Assembly (NCBI GenBank): GCA_035542155.1
Contig: DATKLX010000061.1
Span: 1-12,628 of the forward strand
Length of the DNA stretch: 12,628 nt
Reading direction: 5' to 3'
Source of the DNA: DATKLX01 sp035542155
Lineage (GTDB): Bacteria > Chloroflexota > Anaerolineae > Anaerolineales > Anaerolineaceae
In this document: piece after piece, positions 1 through 8,144 of the stretch
How positions within the stretch are numbered: position 1 is the first letter of the stretch
Layout of the letters: every line of letters begins with the position of its first letter
The notes under the pieces: model-generated
What the model saw: only the letters and a program-made list of their open reading frames with translations
The model's database searches: none
Told to the model about the DNA's origin: nothing
Made by a program: the position numbers and the translations under genes

Positions 1-689
1 CATTGGGCTCGATGACCGTTTTACCTGCTGAGGCGATGGTCGAGTCTGGCAGCATCGGGGCTGCGGTCGAGCTGTTGCGCGGAACGGAATATTACGAGAC
101 TCTTTCTCACGCTTTGCGCCGCTATACCGCTGAACAGAATCTTTTCCCTCTTGAAGTCGCTCTCGACCTGTTTTATTGGCGCAGGTTATGGGACCAGATC
201 GCTCTCCTGCAGGGGGAGGATCGAGCTCAGGCGGTGAAAATCATCGGCGCGCTGGTAGATATGAATAACCTGATGTGGGCGATCCGCTATAAGGTATATC
301 ACCACCTGTCAGAAGAAGAGCTGATCAATTATACGCTTCCGTTTGGATATCGGGTTAAGGACGAAGACATTCGCGCGATCGCTGCCGGCGTGGATTATGC
401 TCAGATCCTGGAAAGGATCTACCCGGAGTTGCCGGATCTCGACGAGCTGTTACGCGATCCACGCAAAGGCCTACCCAGGCTGGAGATCCTGCTCGAACGC
501 CGGCTCGCCAGGCAGTGCAACGCAGCTTTCCTGGGCAATCCATTTCAGATTGGCATCCCGCTCGCCTACCTGATCCTTTGCCAACTGGAGACCCAGGATC
601 TTACCGTGCTCATCGAAGCAAAATCGGGTAATGTGCCCGGCGAAGAATTTCGCCCCTATCTATTGGTCGGGTCCTCCAATGGGGCCTGA
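1..689 (+). CDS. atpC: V-type ATPase subunit C (5'-truncated by window edge)
   Basis: C-terminal 228 or so residues of the V/A-type ATPase subunit C (AC39/d family). In the complex this protein is the funnel-shaped socket that joins the central rotor stalk to the membrane c-ring. The family is all-helical and usually about 320-390 residues, so roughly the first third lies outside the window and the true start is not visible; the reading frame is already open at base 3. The most family-like stretch is near the C-terminus, with NPFQIGIPLAYL followed by LETQDLTVLIEAK and a final RPYLL. It ends 32 nt before subunit I on the same strand, so it is part of the same operon. In many bacterial V-ATPase operons subunit C lies between E and F; here it precedes I. 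Identification rests on remembered family sequence and on context. Confidence 0.88.
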   Translation, partial: LGSMTVLPAEAMVESGSIGAAVELLRGTEYYETLSHALRRYTAEQNLFPLEVALDLFYWRRLWDQIALLQGEDRAQAVKIIGALVDMNNLMWAIRYKVYHHLSEEELINYTLPFGYRVKDEDIRAIAAGVDYAQILERIYPELPDLDELLRDPRKGLPRLEILLERRLARQCNAAFLGNPFQIGIPLAYLILCQLETQDLTVLIEAKSGNVPGEEFRPYLLVGSSNGA

Positions 690-721
690 TAATTCATTTA
701 TATTCGTTTATTGGAGAAAAC

Positions 722-2704
722 ATGTTACAGCCTGAATCGATGATAGAAGTTGAGCTGGTGGTCCCGGAAAAGGACATCATGGCGGTTACGAAGAAAATTG
801 GCGGCATGGGGGTCTTCCAAATGACCGATGGGGCTCAGATGACCAGCGGAAAAGAATCAGGCGCGGCTAACGCAGAGGCCTGGCAGGAAAAGGCCTCTGG
901 ATTTGCTGCCCTCGAACGCCGCATTCAAACACTTCTGCAAACGCTGGGCGCGGATGAAGGCCAACCCCCATCTGATGGCGTTCAGGACTCAGCGGATACG
1001 ATCATCGATCTGGAACAGACTCGCCAGGAAGTCGACCGGTTGGAGCCGGAAATCCGCAAGGCGAGCGAGCAGATAGCCAGCGAGAATAAGCGCATCGAGC
1101 AGATGGAAGCCACACAACGCCAGCTCGAGCCGGTTGCCGGGATCGAAGTGGACGTCAGCAGCCTACGCAACTGGCGCTATACATTCTCGGTTCTGGGCAC
1201 CATGCCGACGGCCAATATCGAGCGCCTGGAAACCAGCCTGTCTCGCACCCCGCACATCCTCCTCCCGCTTCGCCAGGATAAACAGAACGCGATCGTCTGG
1301 CTGGCCGGAGCGCAGAGCAATGCCGATGTTCTCGGGCGGGCGATGCGGAGTGCTTATATCAACGCGCTGGCTGTCCCCGAGGGGTATCAAGGCACACCGA
1401 GTGAGATCATCAATACTCTCCAGGTCTCCATTAACGAAGCCCAAAACAATATTACCGGGCAGAGGAAGACCCTGGCCGGCCTTCGTGGAACTCTTGAGAA
1501 ACCTCTCCAGGAATTACTCTGGAAGGTTCGCGCCAGCCGCCTGCTGGTAGATGCCGTCGTACACTCCGGAAAGCTCCGCTACACATATTTTGTGGTGGGC
1601 TGGTTACCCCAGGTCAGGTTTGATCGCTTCAAACAAACCGTAAAGCAGGCTTCGCAAGAGACCCTGATCGAGAGCTTCCCGATCAACCGCAGCCACCCCG
1701 ATCCAAACGTGCCGGTTTCCTTGAACAATCCCCGGCTGTTGAGCCCTTTCGAGAACCTGGTGACCACTTTTGGCCGTCCGCGCTATAACGAGATCGATCC
1801 GACCCTGGTGATGGCCATCATGTTCCCCCTACTATATGGGGCCATGTTCGGAGACGCCGGCCAGGGATTGGTTCTGGTCCTGTTTGGTATCCTCCTGGCC
1901 AGCCGCCGGATCAAGAAACTGAGCGGTGCAGCCAGTTTGGGAGAGTTGATCATCGCCTGCGGATCGAGCGCAACCATTTTTGGTGTGCTCTATGGGAGCT
2001 TCTTCGGGTTCGAGAATGTCATCCCTGCCCTTTGGATGCGCCCGATCGAAAATATCATGCAGATCCTCATTATCGCGATCGTAGGTGGGGTCATTCTGCT
2101 CACCATTGGTTTCCTGTTAGGGCTTTACAATGCCTATGTTGCGCGGGATTGGTCGCGCTTCTTCTTTGACCATTATGGCCTGGTGGGGATGGCGCTCTAC
2201 TATTCACTTCTAGGATTAGCGGTTAAGGTTTTTCTGGGGGATAAATTTCCTGTTCCGACTTCGGTATTTGCCGTTATCGCCATCATCTCGGCGCTCGGAG
2301 TGGCTTTATCCGAGGTGTTCATTCACCTTCTGGAAGGCCACCGGCCGTTGATCGAAGAAAGTATGGCCACGTACCCAATCCAGATCTTCTTTGAGCTGTT
2401 TGAGACAGTAATTGGCTTCCTCAGCAACACGCTTTCCTACATCCGCGTCGGCGCCTTCGCCGTCGCACATGCCGGTCTCAGCAACGCGATCTTCATTCTG
2501 GCCGGGCTGACCGGGCCTGTAGGGGGCGTCGGCTACTGGATTGTGGTGTTCCTCGGCAACGTGTTCATTATCGGCTTCGAAGGGTTCATCGTTGCCATTC
2601 AAACCATGCGTCTTTCTTACTACGAATTCTTTACCAAGTTCTTCACGGGCGGCGGGAAGAATTATGAACCGCTGAAGCTTTACCCTTCCCGGCAAGAGTC
2701 ATGA
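722..2704 (+). CDS. atpI: V-type ATPase subunit I (a-subunit, membrane stator)
   Basis: 660-residue V-ATPase 116-kDa/subunit I family protein, the static membrane subunit that provides the ion half-channels next to the c-ring. The N-terminal half (about 1-340) is soluble, with two coiled-coil stretches at about residues 93-137 and 227-265 that would form the hairpin arm holding the peripheral stalks. The C-terminal half has seven or eight hydrophobic segments. SNTLSYIRVGAF carries R575, in the position of the essential arginine of this family, and the last helix carries a second conserved arginine, R630, in AIQTMRLSYYEFF. A GGAG Shine-Dalgarno at 713-716 lies 5 nt before the ATG and fixes the start. 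The length is normal for the family. The 98-nt gap to subunit K contains short inverted repeats (for example TGACC/GGTCA at 2731-2735 and 2750-2754) but no gene. Confidence 0.96.
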   Translation: MLQPESMIEVELVVPEKDIMAVTKKIGGMGVFQMTDGAQMTSGKESGAANAEAWQEKASGFAALERRIQTLLQTLGADEGQPPSDGVQDSADTIIDLEQTRQEVDRLEPEIRKASEQIASENKRIEQMEATQRQLEPVAGIEVDVSSLRNWRYTFSVLGTMPTANIERLETSLSRTPHILLPLRQDKQNAIVWLAGAQSNADVLGRAMRSAYINALAVPEGYQGTPSEIINTLQVSINEAQNNITGQRKTLAGLRGTLEKPLQELLWKVRASRLLVDAVVHSGKLRYTYFVVGWLPQVRFDRFKQTVKQASQETLIESFPINRSHPDPNVPVSLNNPRLLSPFENLVTTFGRPRYNEIDPTLVMAIMFPLLYGAMFGDAGQGLVLVLFGILLASRRIKKLSGAASLGELIIACGSSATIFGVLYGSFFGFENVIPALWMRPIENIMQILIIAIVGGVILLTIGFLLGLYNAYVARDWSRFFFDHYGLVGMALYYSLLGLAVKVFLGDKFPVPTSVFAVIAIISALGVALSEVFIHLLEGHRPLIEESMATYPIQIFFELFETVIGFLSNTLSYIRVGAFAVAHAGLSNAIFILAGLTGPVGGVGYWIVVFLGNVFIIGFEGFIVAIQTMRLSYYEFFTKFFTGGGKNYEPLKLYPSRQES

Positions 2705-2802
2705 GCCTGCAGGTGGCTTGAAGTGAATTTTGACCAGTTCGCAAGATGAGGTCATCCATTGAAGGCTCAGAGATCCGAAAATAAAATCAAGGAGAGAAGA
2801 CA

Positions 2803-3240
2803 ATGACAGTTATCTACGCAGTATTAGTGGGGTTAATTCCCGTCCTACCAGCCGTAATGTATCTGATCTACCACCGCAAAGGAAATCTGACCGGGGCAAC
2901 CCGCCGCATCATTTTGGGACTGAATGGCCTGAACGGGATCCTGCTATTGATGGCGATGGGCCTGTCGATCGTCTGGATGCTCTCTCCACAGACAGTCCAT
3001 GCAGCCGGTATTCTGGCTCAGGCCGGAGGGGGCGATCCCTACGCTTCCCTGGCAGCCGGCATCTCGACGGGACTGGCCTCCCTCGGGGCAGGCGTCGCGG
3101 TGGGCGGTACGGGAGCCGCGGCGGTCGGGGTGATTGCTGAAAAACCGGAATTCTTCGGACGCTCGCTGATCTTCGTGGGTCTGGCTGAAGGGATTGCGAT
3201 TTACGGTTTAATCATCTCCTTCCTCGTGTTGAACCGGTAG
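2803..3240 (+). CDS. atpK: V-type ATPase subunit K (c-ring proteolipid) with N-terminal extension
   Basis: 145-residue proteolipid that forms the rotating c-ring. The C-terminal part (about residues 75-145) is the usual two-helix hairpin: a Gly/Ala-rich helix, a polar loop AEKPEFFG, then a helix with E129 in VGLAEGIAIYGL, the ion-binding carboxylate. Residues 1-66 add two further hydrophobic segments around a basic loop (HRKGNLTGATRR) and end in TVHA-AG, which fits a signal peptidase I site (V at -3, A at -1). The c-ring unit would then be a single hairpin made as a precursor; a retained four-helix protein is the alternative. Similar extended K subunits exist in some other bacteria (recollection). 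A strong AAGGAG at 2789-2794 precedes the ATG by 8 nt, fitting the need for many copies. Subunit F follows after 7 nt. Confidence 0.93.
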   Translation: MTVIYAVLVGLIPVLPAVMYLIYHRKGNLTGATRRIILGLNGLNGILLLMAMGLSIVWMLSPQTVHAAGILAQAGGGDPYASLAAGISTGLASLGAGVAVGGTGAAAVGVIAEKPEFFGRSLIFVGLAEGIAIYGLIISFLVLNR

Positions 3241-3247
3241 GAAGATC

Positions 3248-3553
3248 ATGAAGGTGATGGTCGTTGGCAATCCGGAGGCGGTCTTAGGATTCTCGCTTGT
3301 GGGAGTAAACGGGCGAACTGCCGCCAGCGCCACTGAGGCCAATCAGATCCTGGATGAAATCCTGGAGTCCAGCGATGTTGGGGTTATCCTGATCACTCAG
3401 GACGTGGCCGGTTTGATTGCCTCCCGGATGGAGGATCTGAAGCTGCACAGTACGGTCCCTCTGGTGGTTGAAATTCCCGGGCCGGGTGGCGTCAGTCCAG
3501 ACCAGGCCTCCCTGAGCGAAATTGTGCTCAAAGCGATTGGGATCAAGTTGTGA
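3248..3553 (+). CDS. atpF: V-type ATPase subunit F
   Basis: 101-residue subunit F (ATP-synt_F family), a small Rossmann-like protein of the central rotor shaft that binds subunit D and helps stabilise and regulate rotation. The length matches the family. The start MKVMVVGNPE, the central run VGVILITQDVAGLI (a hydrophobic strand ending in a polar turn), and the late LVVEIPGPGG segment are typical. The start is 7 nt after the subunit K stop, with an AGGAAG sequence that overlaps that stop codon (3239-3244) acting as the likely ribosome binding site, so the two genes are probably translationally linked. A 58-nt spacer with a hairpin separates it from subunit E. Confidence 0.93.
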   Translation: MKVMVVGNPEAVLGFSLVGVNGRTAASATEANQILDEILESSDVGVILITQDVAGLIASRMEDLKLHSTVPLVVEIPGPGGVSPDQASLSEIVLKAIGIKL

Positions 3554-3557
3554 ATCT

Positions 3558-3584
3558 TGCCAGCCGAATTAATTCTGGCTGGTA
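3558..3584 (+). promoter_or_regulatory. Hairpin between subunit F and subunit E genes
   Basis: CCAGCC at 3560-3565 pairs with GGCTGG at 3577-3582. The enclosed GAATTAATTC is itself self-complementary and can extend the stem past one bulged T. The hairpin lies just after the subunit F stop and 27 nt before the subunit E start. No T-run follows, so it is not a convincing terminator. It could act as an mRNA processing or stability element that sets subunit levels; that role is inference. Confidence 0.4.
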
Positions 3585-3611
3585 TCGTGGAAATGGATCG
3601 GGAATCGAAAT

Positions 3612-4235
3612 ATGGCAACAACGTTGGACGATAATATTGAGGCGTTGGCCCGCACCATCACCGACGAGGCTGAGGCAGAGGCGGCAGAAATCCTGGCCGA
3701 AGCACGGCGGAAAGCGGAAGATATCCGGCGGCGGGCTCAAGAACAGGCTAGCGCGGAGCGAAAAGCGGCCCTGGACCGCGCAAAACAGGAGTCCGAGCGG
3801 CTGCGGGGCCAGTCCGTGGCGACCGCGGAGCTTAAGGCCCGCAATCTCTTGCTGGAGCGACGGGAAATCCTTCTGGAAGAGGTGTTCAGGGCCGCTGAGA
3901 AAAAGTTGCCGGACATCCAGAAGCAGCCTGATTACGATCAGATCACGTGTGATTTATTGCGCGAGGGCATCACCCAGTTGAATGCCAGTAAAGCTGTCGT
4001 GCGGGCTGACCCTGTGACGTTGAATATTTTGACGGATCAGGTCAGGGGGGAGATTTCCCGGGATTTGAAGGTGGAGATTACGGTTGGCGAGCCCCTCGAA
4101 ACAGGCACCGGTGTGGTTGTCGATACAGGCGATGGCCACCTGCGCTATGATAATACCCTCGAGACGCGGCTCAGCCGGATGTATCCCAGCCTTCGTTCGA
4201 CAGTTTATCGGATATTAACCGGAGAAACAAAATGA
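3612..4235 (+). CDS. atpE: V-type ATPase subunit E (peripheral stalk)
   Basis: 207-residue subunit E (vATP-synt_E family), one half of the peripheral stalk that holds the A3B3 head still against rotor torque. Residues about 8-75 are a long charged, Ala/Glu/Arg-rich coiled coil, and the remainder is the globular C-terminal domain, ending in LETRLSRMYPSLRSTVYRILTGE, which contacts the head. Its expected partner, the small coiled-coil subunit G/H, is not visible in the window and may lie upstream of subunit C. The stop codon overlaps the subunit A start (ATGA), indicating translational coupling. The ribosome binding site is weak (GGGAA at about 3599-3603). The length is normal. Confidence 0.92.
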   Translation: MATTLDDNIEALARTITDEAEAEAAEILAEARRKAEDIRRRAQEQASAERKAALDRAKQESERLRGQSVATAELKARNLLLERREILLEEVFRAAEKKLPDIQKQPDYDQITCDLLREGITQLNASKAVVRADPVTLNILTDQVRGEISRDLKVEITVGEPLETGTGVVVDTGDGHLRYDNTLETRLSRMYPSLRSTVYRILTGETK

Positions 4236-5998
4236 GTGAGCGAGTCGGTACGGTGACGTGGATCAATGGGCCGGTGATCCGGGCCCAGGGTTCTCGCCAT
4301 GTGAGCATGCTGGAACTGGTTGAGGTTGGCGAAGAACATCTTGTGGGCGAGGTGATCGGCCTGAACGGGGATACGATCACGGTCCAGGTATACGAGGAAA
4401 CTTCTGGCATGCGCCCGGGGGCGCCCATGTTTGGCACAGGCCTGCCTCTTTCGGTCGAGCTTGGGCCGGGCCTCCTGACCAGCATTTTCGATGGGGTGCA
4501 GCGGCCCCTGCCGGTCATCGAAAAACGCCTGGGTTCCTTTATCGACCGCGGGATGCATTTGACCCCGCTCTACCGCAAAGCGAAGTGGGGCTTCACCCCC
4601 TGCATCGGGGTTGGCGACGAAGTTCACGGTGGGACGATCCTGGCGACTGTGCCGGAGACGCCGGCCATCGAGCACCGCGTGATGGTCCCCCCAGAACTGC
4701 GCGGGATGCTGACCTGGATTGCTCCTGAGGGTGAATACACGATCGATGAGCCCATTGCCCGTGTCAAGGTCGGCCGCAACGAGCAGGCAGTTACCATGCT
4801 CCAACGCTGGCCGGTCCGCCGGCTGCGGCCATACCGCTCCCGCCTGGGACAAAACATTCCCCTGATCACGGGCCAGCGCGTGCTGGATACGTTTTTCCCC
4901 CTGGCGAAAGGCGGCGCGGCTGCCATCCCGGGCGGTTTTGGGGCTGGTAAGACGGTCACCCAGCACAGCATTGCCAAATGGGCGGATGCCCAGGTGGTGG
5001 TCTATATTGGCTGCGGTGAGCGCGGCAACGAGATGACCGAGGTGCTCCAGGAATTTCCTCACCTGGTTGACCCGAGCAGTGGGCGACCATTGATGGAGCG
5101 CACGGTCCTCATCGCGAATACCTCGAATATGCCGGTGGCGGCCCGCGAGGCCAGCATTTACACCGGGATCACCATCGCGGAGTATTACCGCGATATGGGC
5201 TATCACGTGGCCTTGATGGCCGATTCAACCTCTCGTTGGGCAGAAGCCCTGCGCGAGGTGTCCGGTCGTCTTGAGGAAATGCCCGCAGAAGAGGGCTATC
5301 CTGCTTACCTGGCCAACCGCCTGGCCGAGTTCTACGAGCGGGCGGGGTATGTCGAAACCTTGAACGGAAACAGCGGTTCCGTCAGCGTGATTGGCGCCGT
5401 TTCGCCGCCTGGCGGCGATTTTTCCGAGCCGGTTACCCAACACACCAAGCGCTTTATCCGCTGCTTCTGGGCGCTGGATAAGGCCCTGGCGTCTGCCCGC
5501 CACTTCCCTTCCATCAACTGGCTGGACAGCTATAGTGAATACCTGGAGGACGTGGCCCTATGGTGGCAGGACCAGGTCAATCTGGACTGGTTCAGTATGC
5601 GCAACGAGGCCATGGAGCTGCTCAGCGAGGAGAGCCGACTGTCTCAGATCGTAAAGCTGGTCGGGCCGGATGCGCTACCGGATGAAGAGCGACTGATCCT
5701 GGAAACCGCGCGCCTGATCCGCGAGGGCTTCCTGCAGCAAAGCGCCCTCGATGATATCGACCAGTATTCCACGATCCAGAAGCAGATCCGCATGCTGGAC
5801 CTGATCCTGCATTTCCACCACCGGGCGGAGCGCATCATCAAGCGCGGCGCGGCGATCTCGGTGATCAGCAGGCTGCCTGTGGTGGACAGTATCATCCGCA
5901 TGAAGACGCAAGTTCCCAATGACAAGCTGGATGGATTGGACGATGTACAGCGGCAGATCGACGAGCAGATGGACAAGTTAGATATGGAGTATAAATGA
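4232..5998 (+). CDS. atpA: V-type ATPase catalytic subunit A
   Basis: 588-residue catalytic A subunit of the V1/A1 head, which hydrolyses or synthesises ATP at the A/B interfaces. The N-terminal beta-barrel is followed by the A-specific bulge (non-homologous region, roughly residues 110-190). The P-loop GGFGAGKT is at 234-241 with K240 and T241. CGERGNEM follows with E263, the expected catalytic glutamate, and then LMADSTSRW with D331 as Walker B. The next segment, EEGYPAYL, is also typical. The length matches family members of about 580-590 residues. The ATG overlaps the subunit E stop by 4 nt and has GGAG at 4221-4224; its own stop overlaps the subunit B start in the same way. No key residue is missing, so the subunit should be active. 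Confidence 0.97.
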   Translation: MSERVGTVTWINGPVIRAQGSRHVSMLELVEVGEEHLVGEVIGLNGDTITVQVYEETSGMRPGAPMFGTGLPLSVELGPGLLTSIFDGVQRPLPVIEKRLGSFIDRGMHLTPLYRKAKWGFTPCIGVGDEVHGGTILATVPETPAIEHRVMVPPELRGMLTWIAPEGEYTIDEPIARVKVGRNEQAVTMLQRWPVRRLRPYRSRLGQNIPLITGQRVLDTFFPLAKGGAAAIPGGFGAGKTVTQHSIAKWADAQVVVYIGCGERGNEMTEVLQEFPHLVDPSSGRPLMERTVLIANTSNMPVAAREASIYTGITIAEYYRDMGYHVALMADSTSRWAEALREVSGRLEEMPAEEGYPAYLANRLAEFYERAGYVETLNGNSGSVSVIGAVSPPGGDFSEPVTQHTKRFIRCFWALDKALASARHFPSINWLDSYSEYLEDVALWWQDQVNLDWFSMRNEAMELLSEESRLSQIVKLVGPDALPDEERLILETARLIREGFLQQSALDDIDQYSTIQKQIRMLDLILHFHHRAERIIKRGAAISVISRLPVVDSIIRMKTQVPNDKLDGLDDVQRQIDEQMDKLDMEYK

Positions 5999-7416
5999 GC
6001 GAGGTAATTGGACTCGGTGGTCAAGAAGTCATCGGAGTTGGGCGGATCGAAGGCCCGATCCTGGTCGTCGAAGGGGCGGCGAATGTTGGCTATGACGAGG
6101 TAGTCGAAATCCTCGACTCACAGGGACGGCTGCGCCGCGGCCGCGTGCTCGAAGTGGGCGAAGGATTTGCTGTGGTGGAAGTCTTCGCTGGAACGACCGG
6201 CCTTTCCATCGACGGCACCAGCGTCCGATTCCTGGGGGGGCCGCTGCGCATTCCGGTCTCCGAAGAAATGCTCGGGCGCGTGTTCGATGGCCTGGGCCAG
6301 CCGCTGGACGGCGGTCCGCTGCCCCTGACCGATCATTTCGCCGATATCAACGGCCAGCCGATCAACCCGACGGCTCGGGTTTATCCTCGCGATTACATTC
6401 AGACCGGCGTATCCGCCATCGACGGAATGAACACCCTGGAGATGGGCCAGAAACTGCCTCTCTTCTCCGGCGCGGGTATGCCCCACGACCAGCTTGCGGC
6501 GCAAATCGTACGCCAGGCCACCCTCGGCGCTCCGGCCGGGGAGGAGAACCCGCACAGCGAAAAGTTCGCCATCGTCTTCGCCGCGATGGGCGTCAAGCAC
6601 GACGTGGCCGATTTCTTCCGCCACTCGTTTACCGAGAGCGGCGCCCTCACCCGGGTGGCTATGTTCCTCAACCTGGCGGATGACCCGCCCGTGGAGCGCC
6701 TGGTTACTCCACGCGCGGCCCTTTCCCTGGCGGAGCATCTGGCCTTCGACCTGAACATGGCGGTGCTGACCGTGCTGACCGACATGACCAACTATTGCGA
6801 AGCGCTGCGCCAGATCTCCAACATCCGCGGCGAAGTTCCCAGCCGCAAGGGGTACCCGGGCTACCTCTACAGCGACCTGGCCTCCATTTACGAACGGACC
6901 GGCCGCATCCGCACCAGCACCGGATCGATCACCCAGATTCCCATCCTGACGATGCCTAACGACGACATCACCCATCCGGTGCCCGATCTGACCGGCTACA
7001 TCACCGAAGGTCAGATCGTACTCGGGCGCGACCTCAACCACTCGGGGATTTATCCGCCGATCTCGGTGCTCCCCAGCCTGTCGCGCTTGATGAAAGACGG
7101 CATCGGAAAGGGGCGCACCCGTGAGGATCATTCCCACCTCTCGGCCCAGTTGTACGCCTCCTACGCCCACGTGCAGGACGTGCGCGCGCTGGCATCGGTG
7201 ATCGGCGAGGAAGAGCTGACCGAGATCGACCAGCAGTACCTCAAGTTTGGTCATGCCTTCGAAACGGAGTTCATCAACCAGTCCCTGACCGAAAACCGGA
7301 CGATCGAGCGGACCCTGGATATCGGTTGGAAGCTGCTCTCGATGCTGCCCAGGGAAGAGCTCACCCGCGTCAGCCTGGAGGAGATCCAGAAGTATTACAA
7401 GGAAGATCATGGCTAA
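5995..7416 (+). CDS. atpB: V-type ATPase regulatory subunit B
   Basis: 473-residue non-catalytic B subunit that alternates with A in the head. It is homologous to A but lacks the Walker A lysine: the P-loop position reads SGAGMPHDQLA (G159 onward), the B-subunit signature. RTGRIRTSTGSITQIP and the downstream PSLSRLMKDGIGKG are typical; R364 in SLSRLM sits where the arginine finger contributes to the neighbouring catalytic site. The start overlaps the subunit A stop by 4 nt, with GGAG at 5986-5989 inside the end of the A gene. The end overlaps the subunit D start by 8 nt. The length is standard. The third codon positions are markedly G/C-rich. Confidence 0.97.
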   Translation: MSEVIGLGGQEVIGVGRIEGPILVVEGAANVGYDEVVEILDSQGRLRRGRVLEVGEGFAVVEVFAGTTGLSIDGTSVRFLGGPLRIPVSEEMLGRVFDGLGQPLDGGPLPLTDHFADINGQPINPTARVYPRDYIQTGVSAIDGMNTLEMGQKLPLFSGAGMPHDQLAAQIVRQATLGAPAGEENPHSEKFAIVFAAMGVKHDVADFFRHSFTESGALTRVAMFLNLADDPPVERLVTPRAALSLAEHLAFDLNMAVLTVLTDMTNYCEALRQISNIRGEVPSRKGYPGYLYSDLASIYERTGRIRTSTGSITQIPILTMPNDDITHPVPDLTGYITEGQIVLGRDLNHSGIYPPISVLPSLSRLMKDGIGKGRTREDHSHLSAQLYASYAHVQDVRALASVIGEEELTEIDQQYLKFGHAFETEFINQSLTENRTIERTLDIGWKLLSMLPREELTRVSLEEIQKYYKEDHG

Positions 7417-8062
7417 GGTGAATATCCCGCCCACTCGCAGCAACCTGATCCGCGTCAAGCAGGATCTCAAGTTCGCGCGCGAGGGCTATGAGATTCTGGA
7501 CCGTAAACGGGAAGTCCTCACCGCGGAACTGGTCCGTGTGGCACATGAAGCGGAGATCCTCCAGAAAGAAGTCTGGCAGTTGCTGGAAGGCGCTTACCGC
7601 GCCCTTGAAAAGGCAAAGCTGACCCTGGGCGAGGAAAAGGTGGAATGGGCGGCTCTGGCGGCCAACAGAACCGTCGATGTCCACATCCGTTTTCGCGGTA
7701 TCATGGGTGTGGCCATCCCAGTGATCGACGCCGAGGGGGAGCCCCAGGAAATGTCCTACAGCCCAGGAGATACCAATGCCTTGCTGGACGAGGCGTCCTC
7801 GGCCTTTCGCGACGTCCTGCTGCGCACCTCTGAGCTCTCGATGCTGACCACCACTGTGTGGCGGCTGGCCGGAGAGCTGCGTAAGACCCAACGCCGGGTC
7901 AACGCCCTCCAGCACATTTTCATTCCCCAGTACGAAGAAACGGTGCAGTTTATCGTGGCTACCCTCGAGGAGCGCGAGCGCGAAGAGACTTTCCGTCTCA
8001 AGCTGCTCAAGACGCGCAGTGAAAAGAAAAAGGAAGCCGAGCGCGAGGCAGCGGCCGGCTAA
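7409..8062 (+). CDS. atpD: V-type ATPase subunit D (central rotor shaft)
   Basis: 217-residue subunit D (ATP-synt_D family), the long antiparallel coiled coil that forms the rotor axle inside the A3B3 head. The N-terminal helix carries RSNLIRVKQDLKFAREGYEI and LDRKREVL; the C-terminal helix carries RRVNALQHIFIPQYEETVQF, both strongly conserved. A short non-helical middle section (about residues 88-125, with GIMGVAIP) separates them. The last 25 residues or so are rich in Lys and Glu and probably disordered. The ATG lies inside the end of the subunit B gene (8-nt overlap) behind an AAGGA site. It is the last gene of the visible operon; the next gene is convergent. Confidence 0.96.
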   Translation: MAKVNIPPTRSNLIRVKQDLKFAREGYEILDRKREVLTAELVRVAHEAEILQKEVWQLLEGAYRALEKAKLTLGEEKVEWAALAANRTVDVHIRFRGIMGVAIPVIDAEGEPQEMSYSPGDTNALLDEASSAFRDVLLRTSELSMLTTTVWRLAGELRKTQRRVNALQHIFIPQYEETVQFIVATLEEREREETFRLKLLKTRSEKKKEAEREAAAG

Positions 8063-8107
8063 AGCGAATATTGGGGCAGTGAAGATTCGGAGTTGTTTCT
8101 TGACGAC

Positions 8108-8144
8108 CCCTAAGGGTTTTTAAAATCCTCAGGGTTTTCTTTTC
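8108..8144 (+). terminator. Probable terminator of the V-ATPase operon
   Basis: CCCTAAGG (8108-8115) and CCTCAGGG (8127-8134) pair with one A-C mismatch in the plus-strand RNA, followed by TTTTCTTTTC at 8135-8144. It lies 45 nt after the subunit D stop, where the convergent operon should end. It overlaps the last codons of the opposing methyltransferase gene. On the minus strand the mismatch becomes a G-U pair, but the minus-strand run after the stem is not T-rich, so the signal points to plus-strand termination. The stem is short, hence moderate confidence. Confidence 0.55.

Noticed and set aside
2759..2787. Promoter-like TTGAAG, 17 nt, TAAAAT just ahead of subunit K
   Set aside because: Transcription would start near 2794, inside or after the AAGGAG ribosome binding site (2789-2794), giving an mRNA of about 9 nt leader without it. 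More likely chance similarity in an AT-rich spacer.
4205..5206. Antisense open frame of 333 codons opposite subunit A
   Set aside because: Same cause: a complement of a high-GC conserved gene, with low-complexity translation and no ribosome binding site of note.
6118..7470. Antisense open frame of 450 codons opposite subunit B
   Set aside because: It mirrors the G/C-rich third codon positions of the B gene; its translation is rich in Arg, Gly, His and Val with no recognisable domain. The plus-strand gene is certain.
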